From: Myxococcales bacterium
GTDB lineage: Bacteria > Myxococcota > Polyangia > HGW-17 > SLPX01
NCBI GenBank assembly: GCA_007131745.1
Contig: SLPX01000267.1
Span: 1 to 22,846 of the forward strand
Direction: 5' to 3'
Length of the DNA: 22,846 nucleotides
Shown here: in pieces, positions 1 through 6,719 of the stretch
How positions within the stretch are numbered: position 1 is the first letter of the stretch
Layout: each line of letters opens with the position of its first letter
Position numbers and translations under genes: made by a program
Notes under the pieces: model-generated
Told to the model about the DNA's origin: nothing
The model's database searches: none
What the model saw: the letters and a program-made list of their open reading frames with translations, nothing else

Positions 1-2
1 AA

Positions 3-998
3 GAAGCCCGGCCGTTCGGCGCGGTCCAGCCCCCGCCATCCGGTCCATTCGAAGCAGCGGCGATCGCTCACGGCGGTGTGGGCTCCCCGCCGGAGTGGTC
101 CGACGGATGCAGAAAAGCGGTGGACGCGGCTTTGCGGGTGCTCGAAGAAGGCGGCGACCCGCTTGATGCCGCGATCGCGGGAACAAAAGTTCTTGAAGAC
201 GACCCGAGGTACAACGCGGGAACCGGATCACAGATTCGCATCGACGGTCATACCGTGCAGATGGACGCGGCGGTCATGGATTCACGAGGGAGGTTTGGTT
301 CGGTAGCAGTCATTGAAGACGTGAAAAACCCGGTAAAGGTAGCGCGGGCGGTAATCGACACTCCTCACATCATGCTCGCCGGCGACGGAGCGACTCGTTT
401 CGCGCGCAGTCTTGGTTTTAAACATTATGATCCGAGGACCTCGACCGCGCGCGCTCGATTCGACAAGGTAAAAAAACTGTTGTCCACAAATCATCCCGAC
501 CTCCCGGACGATTGGAAGGATTTCAACTGGAGAAAAAACTGGAATTTCGAACGTACCCTGGAAGAAGCCGGGTTGGATCCCGGAAGCGACACCGTGGGCA
601 CGGCCGTACGTTCCAAAGATGGAATCTTTGCCGCAGCGCTCTCTACGGGCGGCACCACCATAACCCTTCGGGGAAGAATCGGAGACGTGCCTATTTTGGG
701 CGCCGGACTTTACGCCGGACCCCACGGCGCGGTCGCCGCCACGGGCAAAGGCGAACGAATCATCGAACAGACGCTCAGCCTGAAAGTCTACAAACTTCTC
801 GAACAGGGAATTTCCGCGGAAGAAGCCGCTCAAAAAGCCGTGGAATCCCTCCGGCAAAAAGGCTCGGTCGGAATCATCGTGATCGGAGCCGACTCCTTGG
901 CCGCGGGGGCCGACCGGGACATGGCATGGGCAGCGCGCACCGCGGGATCCACCCGCTGGCACGGTCCCTCCCCGCCCGTAAAACAGCCGAATCGGTAA
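3..998 (+). CDS. Isoaspartyl peptidase / L-asparaginase (Ntn hydrolase, T2 family), 5' end outside window
   Basis: The enzyme hydrolyses isoaspartyl peptides and/or asparagine after autocleavage exposes an N-terminal threonine nucleophile. The frame is open to the left edge: the family's N-terminal IAHGGVGS motif is coded upstream of the GTG at 78, so that GTG is not the true start and the gene begins outside the window. Visible motifs are DDPRYNAGTGS (substrate and oxyanion side of the alpha subunit), the autocleavage site SDT-VGTAV with the predicted nucleophile threonine encoded at 591-593, then STGG, GRIGDVPILGAG and ATGKGE of the beta subunit. About 332 codons are visible, in line with the family's usual length. 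It converges with hicB, 48 bp away, with no obvious terminator between them. Family assignment is firm; whether it prefers isoaspartyl dipeptides or free asparagine cannot be read from the sequence. Confidence 0.9.
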   Translation, partial: EARPFGAVQPPPSGPFEAAAIAHGGVGSPPEWSDGCRKAVDAALRVLEEGGDPLDAAIAGTKVLEDDPRYNAGTGSQIRIDGHTVQMDAAVMDSRGRFGSVAVIEDVKNPVKVARAVIDTPHIMLAGDGATRFARSLGFKHYDPRTSTARARFDKVKKLLSTNHPDLPDDWKDFNWRKNWNFERTLEEAGLDPGSDTVGTAVRSKDGIFAAALSTGGTTITLRGRIGDVPILGAGLYAGPHGAVAATGKGERIIEQTLSLKVYKLLEQGISAEEAAQKAVESLRQKGSVGIIVIGADSLAAGADRDMAWAARTAGSTRWHGPSPPVKQPNR

Positions 999-1046
999 AG
1001 CACGGAGCCCCTTCGAGTCCGCGCCGGTTGTCGATTCGGTGCCGAT

Positions 1047-1448
1047 CTACTGATGTGAGGCCATATATTCCGTAACGGCTTGAGATAGAAGCCCGGATCT
1101 GCTGGTGCCGGACTTTTTAGCGTATTGATCGACCGTCCTCAAAAGTCTTTCAGGCATCGTAATATTTATGCGTTTAGACTTTAAGGAAAGTTTACTAATG
1201 TCTACCTCAACTATAGCCCAGATCCCTTCTTTAAAATCCGGATTATCCTTATGCACTTCGATGTCGGATGGGGTGGGAATAGGCTCAGAATCAGTTAATA
1301 AACCCTCAATATGGCATTCAGCCGCCTCCTGGGCCATGTTTATTGCTTCGGCTACAGTTGAACCTGCGGAAAAACAACCGGGCAGATCAGGAATCGTGAC
1401 ACCATAATCGGAGTCCGGATCTTTATGGATTACAATAGGATATTTCAT
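1047..1448 (-). CDS. hicB: HicB-type antitoxin with C-terminal ribbon-helix-helix domain
   Basis: This is the predicted antitoxin of a HicAB module; it binds and blocks the HicA ribonuclease and represses its own operon. Residues 1-50 form the HicB partial RNase H-like fold, with MKYPIVIHKD, YGVTIPDLPGCFSAG and a following AEAINMAQEA helix. Residues about 92-131 look like a ribbon-helix-helix DNA-binding domain (KRINITMPERLLRTVDQYA, then SRSGLLSQAVTEYM). The ATG at 1446-1448 is preceded by a strong GGAGGTG ribosome site lying inside the end of hicA. The two genes are separated by only 3 bp. Total length of 133 aa fits RHH-type HicB proteins. The stretch is more AT-rich than its neighbours, which suggests acquisition by transfer. 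Confidence 0.93.
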   Translation of the reverse strand: MKYPIVIHKDPDSDYGVTIPDLPGCFSAGSTVAEAINMAQEAAECHIEGLLTDSEPIPTPSDIEVHKDNPDFKEGIWAIVEVDISKLSLKSKRINITMPERLLRTVDQYAKKSGTSRSGLLSQAVTEYMASHQ

Positions 1449-1451
1449 GAA

Positions 1452-1640
1452 TCACCTCCAATCCCATCCGGCTTGGCGAAAAATATTGCGTAACGTTCCA
1501 ATAGCAAAATCCTTCTTGGGATGGGGAACAGTCACTTTTCCAGGTTTTACAGGATGTTTAAACTGATGGTGATCACCTTTCGTATGATGAAGCTGCCAGC
1601 CATCTTCCTGTAATCTTTTTATTATCTCTCGACTATTCAT
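1452..1640 (-). CDS. hicA: HicA-type mRNA interferase toxin
   Basis: HicA toxins are small dsRBD-fold ribonucleases that cleave mRNA. The 62-aa product starts MNSREIIKRLQEDGW, carries the family's GxHH motif as GDHHQFKHP (residues 22-30, with the expected catalytic histidine at about position 24), then KVTVPHPKKDFAIGTLRNIF near the end. The start chosen is the ATG at 1638-1640, because the HicA fold begins right there; the frame remains open further upstream, but that part would be coded across the promoter. The -10 box ends at 1650, so transcription probably starts only a few bases before the ATG and the mRNA is nearly leaderless, whereas hicB has a strong ribosome site. The usual serine of GSHH is aspartate here; the histidines are kept, so I expect it to be active. 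Confidence 0.92.
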   Translation of the reverse strand: MNSREIIKRLQEDGWQLHHTKGDHHQFKHPVKPGKVTVPHPKKDFAIGTLRNIFRQAGWDWR

Positions 1641-1643
1641 ATG

Positions 1644-1678
1644 GTGTGTATAATACACACGCCTGTTAGGTGTGTCAA
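1644..1678 (-). promoter_or_regulatory. hicAB promoter with palindromic operator
   Basis: Read on the minus strand there is a perfect -35 TTGACA (plus-strand 1673-1678), a 17-bp spacer and a -10 TATTAT (1650-1655). A palindrome with 7-bp arms GTGTGTA and TACACAC around a 3-bp centre (1644-1660) covers the -10. A further GTGTG element at 1670-1674 forms a looser second inverted repeat with the 1656-1660 arm. This is the expected layout for autorepression by the ribbon-helix-helix domain of HicB. The operator role is inferred from position and symmetry. Confidence 0.75.
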
Positions 1679-1706
1679 GATCGAAGCTGGATTTTTGGCT
1701 CCGGTG

Positions 1707-1746
1707 TTGACATGACGGGTCGTGTGAGGAAAAGATTCGACGGGTC
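1707..1746 (+). promoter_or_regulatory. Candidate promoter region of the NAD(P)HX repair gene with a direct repeat
   Basis: A perfect TTGACA at 1707-1712 lies about 80 bp upstream of the nnr start, but the matching -10 about 17 bp downstream is poor (AAAGAT-like). The octamer GACGGGTC occurs twice, at 1714-1721 and 1739-1746, 25 bp apart, and could be an operator. This is weak positional evidence only. Confidence 0.25.
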
Positions 1747-1789
1747 ATGATTGCAAAAAACGCCGGAGGAGATGAAGAAGGAGGCAGGT

Positions 1790-3421
1790 ATGAAGGTTGC
1801 GACCGTGGAACAGATGAGGGAAATGGATCGAAGGGCCGTGGAAGAATATGCGTTGCCTGAAACAGTGCTGATGGAAAACGCGGGGCTGGCGGCTTTTTCG
1901 GTTATCCAGGAAGAGTGCGGAATGAAAGGGGTGCGTTTCCTGGTTTTGTGCGGGCTTGGAAACAACGGTGGAGACGGGTTTGTAACGGCAAGAAAGATCC
2001 ATTCAAACGGGGGCGATGTGAAGATCCTCATCTTGGGGGATCCTGAAAAATACAAGAACGCTTCAGCGGACAATCTCGAAAGAGCTATCAAGGCGGGTAT
2101 CGAGATTTCCGCCGGACCGGCCGGAGAATCGAGACAACCGATCGAACGAAAAATCAATTCAATGGGCGAGCGGGAGATCCTCGCTGAAATGGCCGCGGAG
2201 ATCCGGAAGGCGGATATTCTTGTGGACGCGCTTTTCGGCACGGGCCTTACAAGAGAGGTGGGGGGGATATACAAAACCGCGGTGGAATCGATAAACGAAT
2301 CCGGAAAACCTGTTTTTTCGATGGATATTCCTTCCGGTGTGGACGGCAACAACGGGCGGATTTGCGGAGTCGCGGTTAACGCGCACCACACGATAACTTT
2401 CGGGTTGCCCAAGCTGGGCAATCTTCTTTTCCCGGGAGCGTTTCACGGGGGAAGACTCTGGGTGACGCACATTTCTTTTCCGCCCGAGCTTCATGATGAC
2501 GAAACGATCAACATATCGGTGGTCGTGCCCGACCGGCTGCCCCCGAGGAGGATGGACGGTCATAAATCCAGTTTCGGCGACGTGTTGTTTGTCGCAGGAG
2601 CCGCGGGGTACCTGGGAGCGCCGTCTTTTGCTTCCATGTCCTTTTTGAAAGCGGGCGGAGGTTATTCCCGCCTGGCCGCTCCGGGATCGGTCGTACCCCA
2701 CCTGGCCGGTACGGCCGGAGAGGTCGTGTTTCTGCCGCAACCGGAAACACCCGAGGGAACAATTGCATTGTCCGCTCTGGAGGGATTGCTGGCGTGGTGC
2801 GAAAAAACCGACATGGTCGTCGCGGGACCGGGTCTTTCGCTGAACAATGAAACCCAGGAGTTGATTCAAAAGCTGGCCGTGGAAGCGGAAGTTCCGCTGT
2901 TGCTCGATGGTGATGCGCTAACCGCGGCGGCCGCGGAACCGAATATGGTCAAAAAGAGAAAAGCTCCCACGATTCTCACTCCTCATCCGGGGGAAATGGC
3001 GCGGCTGTGCGGAGTCACGGTGGAAGATGTGAAAAAGGATTCAGTTGAAATCCTCCGCCGGACGTGCATGGACCTGAACGCTCACATTGTTCTCAAGGGT
3101 GCTCACTCGCTCATAGGCTTGCCCTCCGGTCGGATCTACATCAACGTGAGTGGAAATTCGGGCATGGCGTCCGCGGGCTCGGGCGATGTGCTCACCGGAA
3201 CAGTCGCGGCCATGTACGGCCTGGGTCTTGCCCCGGCCCAAGCGCTTATAAACGGAGTATTTCTTCACGGCATGGCGGGAGACCTGGCGGCCTGCCATAG
3301 GGGCCTGGACGGGATCACCGCGCGCGATATCATGGCAGCACTGCCCGAAGCGGTAGAGGGTTTTCGTGAAGATTATGATAATATCGTTGAATCTTATTAT
3401 GGAGCGCTGACGGTTGTCTGA
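1790..3421 (+). CDS. nnr: Bifunctional NAD(P)HX epimerase / ADP-dependent NAD(P)HX dehydratase
   Basis: This metabolite-repair enzyme epimerises damaged hydrated NAD(P)HX and dehydrates it back to NAD(P)H. The N-terminal half (about residues 1-240) is the YjeF_N epimerase domain, with VLMENAG, CGLGNNGGDGFV (54-65), DALFGTGL and DIPSGVDG (179-186). The C-terminal half (about 255-540) is the ribokinase-like YjeF_C dehydratase, with HKSSFGDVLFVAG, TPHPGEMARL (397-406) and NSGMASAGSGDVLTG (456-470). The start is the ATG at 1790 because AGGAGG lies 5 bases upstream at 1779-1784; an in-frame ATG at 1772 and a TTG at 1751 have poorer ribosome sites. Length of 543 aa matches the E. coli YjeF-type fusion. 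It is divergent from hicA, and a small lipoprotein gene follows after 33 bp, probably co-transcribed. Confidence 0.95.
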   Translation: MKVATVEQMREMDRRAVEEYALPETVLMENAGLAAFSVIQEECGMKGVRFLVLCGLGNNGGDGFVTARKIHSNGGDVKILILGDPEKYKNASADNLERAIKAGIEISAGPAGESRQPIERKINSMGEREILAEMAAEIRKADILVDALFGTGLTREVGGIYKTAVESINESGKPVFSMDIPSGVDGNNGRICGVAVNAHHTITFGLPKLGNLLFPGAFHGGRLWVTHISFPPELHDDETINISVVVPDRLPPRRMDGHKSSFGDVLFVAGAAGYLGAPSFASMSFLKAGGGYSRLAAPGSVVPHLAGTAGEVVFLPQPETPEGTIALSALEGLLAWCEKTDMVVAGPGLSLNNETQELIQKLAVEAEVPLLLDGDALTAAAAEPNMVKKRKAPTILTPHPGEMARLCGVTVEDVKKDSVEILRRTCMDLNAHIVLKGAHSLIGLPSGRIYINVSGNSGMASAGSGDVLTGTVAAMYGLGLAPAQALINGVFLHGMAGDLAACHRGLDGITARDIMAALPEAVEGFREDYDNIVESYYGALTVV

Positions 3422-3454
3422 AGAAAAGTACTCTGACAGAACAAGAAAGAAAAC

Positions 3455-3790
3455 ATGGGAACAAATAAAGCTCTCTTTTGCGCACTTTGCTCGACCGTGA
3501 TCCTCCTGGTCGCGGGAATCGCTTCCTGCCGAGGTTGTTACGCCCTGGAGCAGTGCGGCCGGGATGAACCGTGCAAGAAAATCGCCCGGGTCAGAAAGAA
3601 ATGCTTCGTGCATTCCAAGGGGAAATCCCTCGAGCTTCTCGAAGACGAGTGCTGGACCGCTACGCGCCGGGGAAACAGGTGGGTGCAGTGGCACCTGGAC
3701 TGCCTTGAGCAATGGGGCATGGACTGCGAACCCTTCAGGGAGTGCGTCCGGCTGAAAGAACAGCGTGAACAGGAAAAGTGGCGTCTTTAG
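3455..3790 (+). CDS. Small cysteine-rich lipoprotein of unknown function
   Basis: I do not recognise this 111-aa protein. The N-terminus is a signal peptide (MGTNKAL followed by a hydrophobic stretch) ending in the lipobox IASC, so cleavage before Cys25 and lipid attachment are predicted. The mature part has eight further cysteines (28, 34, 40, 50, 66, 83, 91, 97), enough for four disulfides, interspersed with many charged and tryptophan residues; the C-terminus is strongly charged (KEQREQEKW). The ATG at 3455 has only a weak purine-rich leader. It sits 33 bp after the NAD(P)HX repair gene in the same direction and converges with the beta-barrel gene 23 bp downstream. Exported location is well supported; function is unknown. 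Confidence 0.7.
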   Translation: MGTNKALFCALCSTVILLVAGIASCRGCYALEQCGRDEPCKKIARVRKKCFVHSKGKSLELLEDECWTATRRGNRWVQWHLDCLEQWGMDCEPFRECVRLKEQREQEKWRL

Positions 3791-3813
3791 CCCTTGTCAA
3801 AAAACCAGGTAGG

Positions 3814-5124
3814 TCATTCCAGCAGTGAAATGCTTCCTGAAAATTCCAGGGTCGTAACGTGCCGGACATACGGCTCTCCGCACGCGGCCGGAGTGCGACC
3901 CAGGTAAACCTTGTAAACAAGGTTTATTGCAAGACCCTTCATCACTTCACGTTGCAACGAAACAAGGATCGAACTCCTGGTTTCTTCGTCCAACTGCATG
4001 AATGGTTCGGGAGATGTGGGAGTATAGATGAGCAATGTGCCCGAGTAACTCAGGTGCTGGTAGACTCCCTTCAGCACACCGATGATATCCAGCGGCAGGT
4101 TGATAGCGCCGCGGGCCGTGATCGTGTGACGGGTCAAAGTCCATGCCTTGTCGCTGGAAAGATTCGCCCGCAGGTTATAGGAAACTCCGGCCAGGAAACT
4201 TCCTACATACACTCCCTCCAGGGCCAAAACATGCAACGCGTCCCTCCGGCGGATCGCACCGTCCCGGGCGGGTTCGGGATAAAAATGCATGTCCAGGGAA
4301 TAATGCGCGGAGAGGTCGAGGGTTGAAGTTCTTTCGGAAGTTCCTAAAACACCCCTGTGACGTATCCCCGAGCCCAAACCCGCGCTCTGAAAGCCGAGAG
4401 CGGGTACGGGCCTGTAGTCAAAGGAGGCAGCGCTGAGTGTGACCGACGCCCATGTTCCCTCCCGCAATGCGGCAAAATAGCTGGGCTGGATCTGCATGTA
4501 GCGATAATCCTGCAACGAGGGATAAGAAATGGGTTTTTCCGCCCCAAGACCGCCTGTGGGAGCAGGAAACATCTTGTCTCCGAATTTTCTCTCCCAGCTT
4601 TCCCAATAAAGCCCCGATAAAGAGAAAACGGATCCCGGGCGAAATGCGCTGTGCCAAGCCCCTTCCACCCGGTGTTTGAACACATCCTCCCCGCGTGCCC
4701 GGTGATTCGAGTGCAGCCGCCCTCCGGCGAGGTAACTCAACTTGAACATATCACGAGGGCCGAACCGGTGCTGCCAGTTGAGGTCCAACGTTCCAACAGC
4801 GAAGAGGGTCGAAACGGACGGGTAACCCGTACAAGGGTCCATTCTTAAAGGGTTCGAATCATATCCCTGGCCCGAAGTCCAGTTCAACGAAAGTTCGTGT
4901 CTCGTCCCCTCGCTGCGCGTTTTTTCCGCCTGTCCGGTTTTAACATCGCGCGTCGTACCCCGCGTGTCCGAATCCGCCATGGCCTTCCCTGTTGAGGAAA
5001 AAGCGCTGGAAAGGTTTTCAAGCCTGAATATTCGACATGTGTGGACGTTCAGAAAAAACGCGGCCGGCGCGCAAAAAAACGTGATGAAAAAGCGCAAAAT
5101 ACCCCGTTCGGCCCCCCGAAACAT
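3814..5124 (-). CDS. Predicted outer-membrane beta-barrel protein
   Basis: I do not recognise a named family. The 436-aa product has a hydrophobic N-terminus (about residues 8-28) that could be a signal peptide. From about residue 75 onward it shows alternating polar and aromatic strands ending in short turns, typical of a beta-barrel (for example HELSLNWTSGQGYDSNP, GTLDLNWQHRFG, DMFKLSYLAGGRLHS, STLDLSAHYSLDMHFYP, LEGVYVGSFLAGVSYNLRANL), finishing with the strand VTTLEFSGSISLLE. The ATG at 5122-5124 lies 6 bp after the stop of the upstream VWA gene, so the two are probably co-transcribed; no good ribosome site is visible, hence possible translational coupling. A later ATG (start of MADSDTRG) is an alternative but would lose the signal peptide. 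The pairing suggests the barrel helps display or export the VWA proteins; that role is inference. Confidence 0.7.
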   Translation of the reverse strand: MFRGAERGILRFFITFFCAPAAFFLNVHTCRIFRLENLSSAFSSTGKAMADSDTRGTTRDVKTGQAEKTRSEGTRHELSLNWTSGQGYDSNPLRMDPCTGYPSVSTLFAVGTLDLNWQHRFGPRDMFKLSYLAGGRLHSNHRARGEDVFKHRVEGAWHSAFRPGSVFSLSGLYWESWERKFGDKMFPAPTGGLGAEKPISYPSLQDYRYMQIQPSYFAALREGTWASVTLSAASFDYRPVPALGFQSAGLGSGIRHRGVLGTSERTSTLDLSAHYSLDMHFYPEPARDGAIRRRDALHVLALEGVYVGSFLAGVSYNLRANLSSDKAWTLTRHTITARGAINLPLDIIGVLKGVYQHLSYSGTLLIYTPTSPEPFMQLDEETRSSILVSLQREVMKGLAINLVYKVYLGRTPAACGEPYVRHVTTLEFSGSISLLE

Positions 5125-5130
5125 TCAAAT

Positions 5131-6531
5131 TCAGTCTCTGCGCTTGAAGAGAACAACCGCCAGCCCCAACAACAACAACAGGTATATCGGCGGCGCAGCT
5201 CCGCCCGCTAGGGTGCGGCATCCGCAGCTTGACGGAGAATCAGCGCCGAGACCCGGGCCGTCGTTGTCGCCCGGGTCCAAGGGAACGCACTCGCCGTTTA
5301 TGCACTCCCAGCCCGGATCGCAGAGGTCGTCGCCGTCGTCGATGAGGCCGTTACAGTCGTTGTCGGTGCCGTCACAAACTTCAGGGCTGGGTTGGCGTGC
5401 GCTGCATCCGTACCAATTGCCGTTTACGCAGACTTCGATGCCGACTCCGCACGCGGTTTCACACTCCCTGAAAAGGTCTTCATCGGTTCTGCCGTCGCAG
5501 TTGTTGTCGCGGCCGTCGCAAACTTCCTCGGTGGGCCAGATCGCTCCCTCGCAATGATCGCTCCAAGTTCCGTCTTCATTACAAACCTGAACACCTTTAC
5601 TGCACTCTCCCTCGTCGGTTCCGCAGGGCCGGGTTTCCCCGGTCAGACAATCGCATCCTTCGTCGGTAATGCCGTTGCAGTTGTTGTCGCGGCCGTCGCA
5701 AACTTCCTCGGTGGGTCCGACTTCGCCGATACAATTACCCCACGCGCCGTTGATGCACATCTGGATGCCCTTTTCGCATTCACCTTCATCCGTGCCGCAA
5801 GGCCGTTCGTGAACAACATCCATGGCGATATTTTGCAGAGCGTCGGCCAAACCGGGATAATCATCAGCGTGATAATAACAGTTCGAGGGATGGCCGGGAT
5901 CGGTCTGGGTTTCATCGCAACCGGCGTGGGCCGTGCCTCCCGCGACCGCCATCCGGTTCAACGTGAGGGTGTCGACCGCCTGGGTGAATCCCACTACGTA
6001 AACCGGGATACCCAAGGAGGCCAGGTTCTCCACGGATTCTACCGGAAGAAATCTTGTTGCCGGGTCATAAGGAGAACACCATTGCCATCCATCGGTTATG
6101 AGAATCACGAAGCTGGGCCGGTGCATGACGATGAGGGGTGCGTGATTAGCTGCGGCGTCAAGGCTTTCCGCCATTGGGGTCCAGTTTCCTGCGGACGGTG
6201 GAGGTGTCTGCATCTGCGCGTTGATCGCAGAAGAATTCATCGGGGCCATCTCAACAACCACTTGGCCGGGAGAACACTTGTCCGGATAGGGAAAAAGCAT
6301 AAGTCCGAAATCAATGGCTTCTTCGTAGTTTCCGGTCATGAAATCGATGGCCTCGGTTGCTTCCGCCCAAAGAGTGTCACCGCTCGACCCCATATTCATC
6401 ATGCTGGAAGACTGGTCTAAAACAATGAGCGCTTGAGACGTGTAACAATCAGCATCCGCTGACGCATTTTGAATCGGCATGCAAACCAACAAAGCCAATC
6501 CACACAAAAACGTTAAAACTTTTTTTCTCAT
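5131..6531 (-). CDS. VWA-domain surface protein with MopE-type Cys repeats and MYXO-CTERM-like tail (copy A, three VCDG repeats)
   Basis: This is a predicted surface-anchored, metal-binding adhesin-like protein of 466 aa. A signal peptide (1-25, ASA before DADCY) leads into a von Willebrand A domain (about 33-240) with an intact MIDAS: DxSxS at D39/S41/S43, T118 in NWTP and D147 in LITDG. Then come Cys-rich modules (PCGTDEGEC, EVCDGRDNNCNG, EVCDGRDNNCDG, EVCDGTDNDCNG; about 245-415) of the MopE/putative metal-binding type, an acidic linker, and a C-terminal SSCGC motif, hydrophobic helix and KRRD, which resembles the MYXO-CTERM sorting signal. The start is the ATG at 6531 because GGAGG lies 5 bases before it; an upstream ATG at 6543 lacks a ribosome site. 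Its paralogue lies just upstream on the same strand. Ligand and partner are unknown. Confidence 0.88.
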   Translation of the reverse strand: MRKKVLTFLCGLALLVCMPIQNASADADCYTSQALIVLDQSSSMMNMGSSGDTLWAEATEAIDFMTGNYEEAIDFGLMLFPYPDKCSPGQVVVEMAPMNSSAINAQMQTPPPSAGNWTPMAESLDAAANHAPLIVMHRPSFVILITDGWQWCSPYDPATRFLPVESVENLASLGIPVYVVGFTQAVDTLTLNRMAVAGGTAHAGCDETQTDPGHPSNCYYHADDYPGLADALQNIAMDVVHERPCGTDEGECEKGIQMCINGAWGNCIGEVGPTEEVCDGRDNNCNGITDEGCDCLTGETRPCGTDEGECSKGVQVCNEDGTWSDHCEGAIWPTEEVCDGRDNNCDGRTDEDLFRECETACGVGIEVCVNGNWYGCSARQPSPEVCDGTDNDCNGLIDDGDDLCDPGWECINGECVPLDPGDNDGPGLGADSPSSCGCRTLAGGAAPPIYLLLLLGLAVVLFKRRD

Positions 6532-6719
6532 GTCAGCCTCCATAGATCACGTGAACATCAAACCGGAAAAAATTTGCTTTTACGTTGAGAGTTTACAACA
6601 AATCAACGTTTACTCCAACATCAATTAATTTTGAATTTTTTAAGGAAGATGAACAAAGATCGGACATCCGAGTAGCTGAGCGTCCGGACGAGAGGGAACA
6701 GAGGAGGTGGTCTAAGAAG
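6532..6719. other. Gap between the two VWA paralogues
   Basis: These 188 bp hold an AT-rich core (about 6570-6650) flanked by GC-richer sequence. CGGAC at 6661-6665 and GTCCG at 6682-6686 could pair across a 16-base loop, but no U-run follows, so it is not a convincing terminator. No gene is seen. Copy A may have its own promoter in the AT-rich part, but I find no clean -35/-10 pair. Confidence 0.4.

Noticed and set aside
78..80. GTG at 78 as start of the asparaginase gene
   Set aside because: The conserved IAHGG motif is coded upstream in the same frame, so the real start is outside the window.
5392..6420. Open frames of hundreds of codons on the plus strand opposite the VWA genes (also about 6585-7490)
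   Set aside because: They are antisense shadows; their repeated VVVAAVANFLGG pattern is the complement of the VCDGRDNNC repeats, not a real protein repeat.
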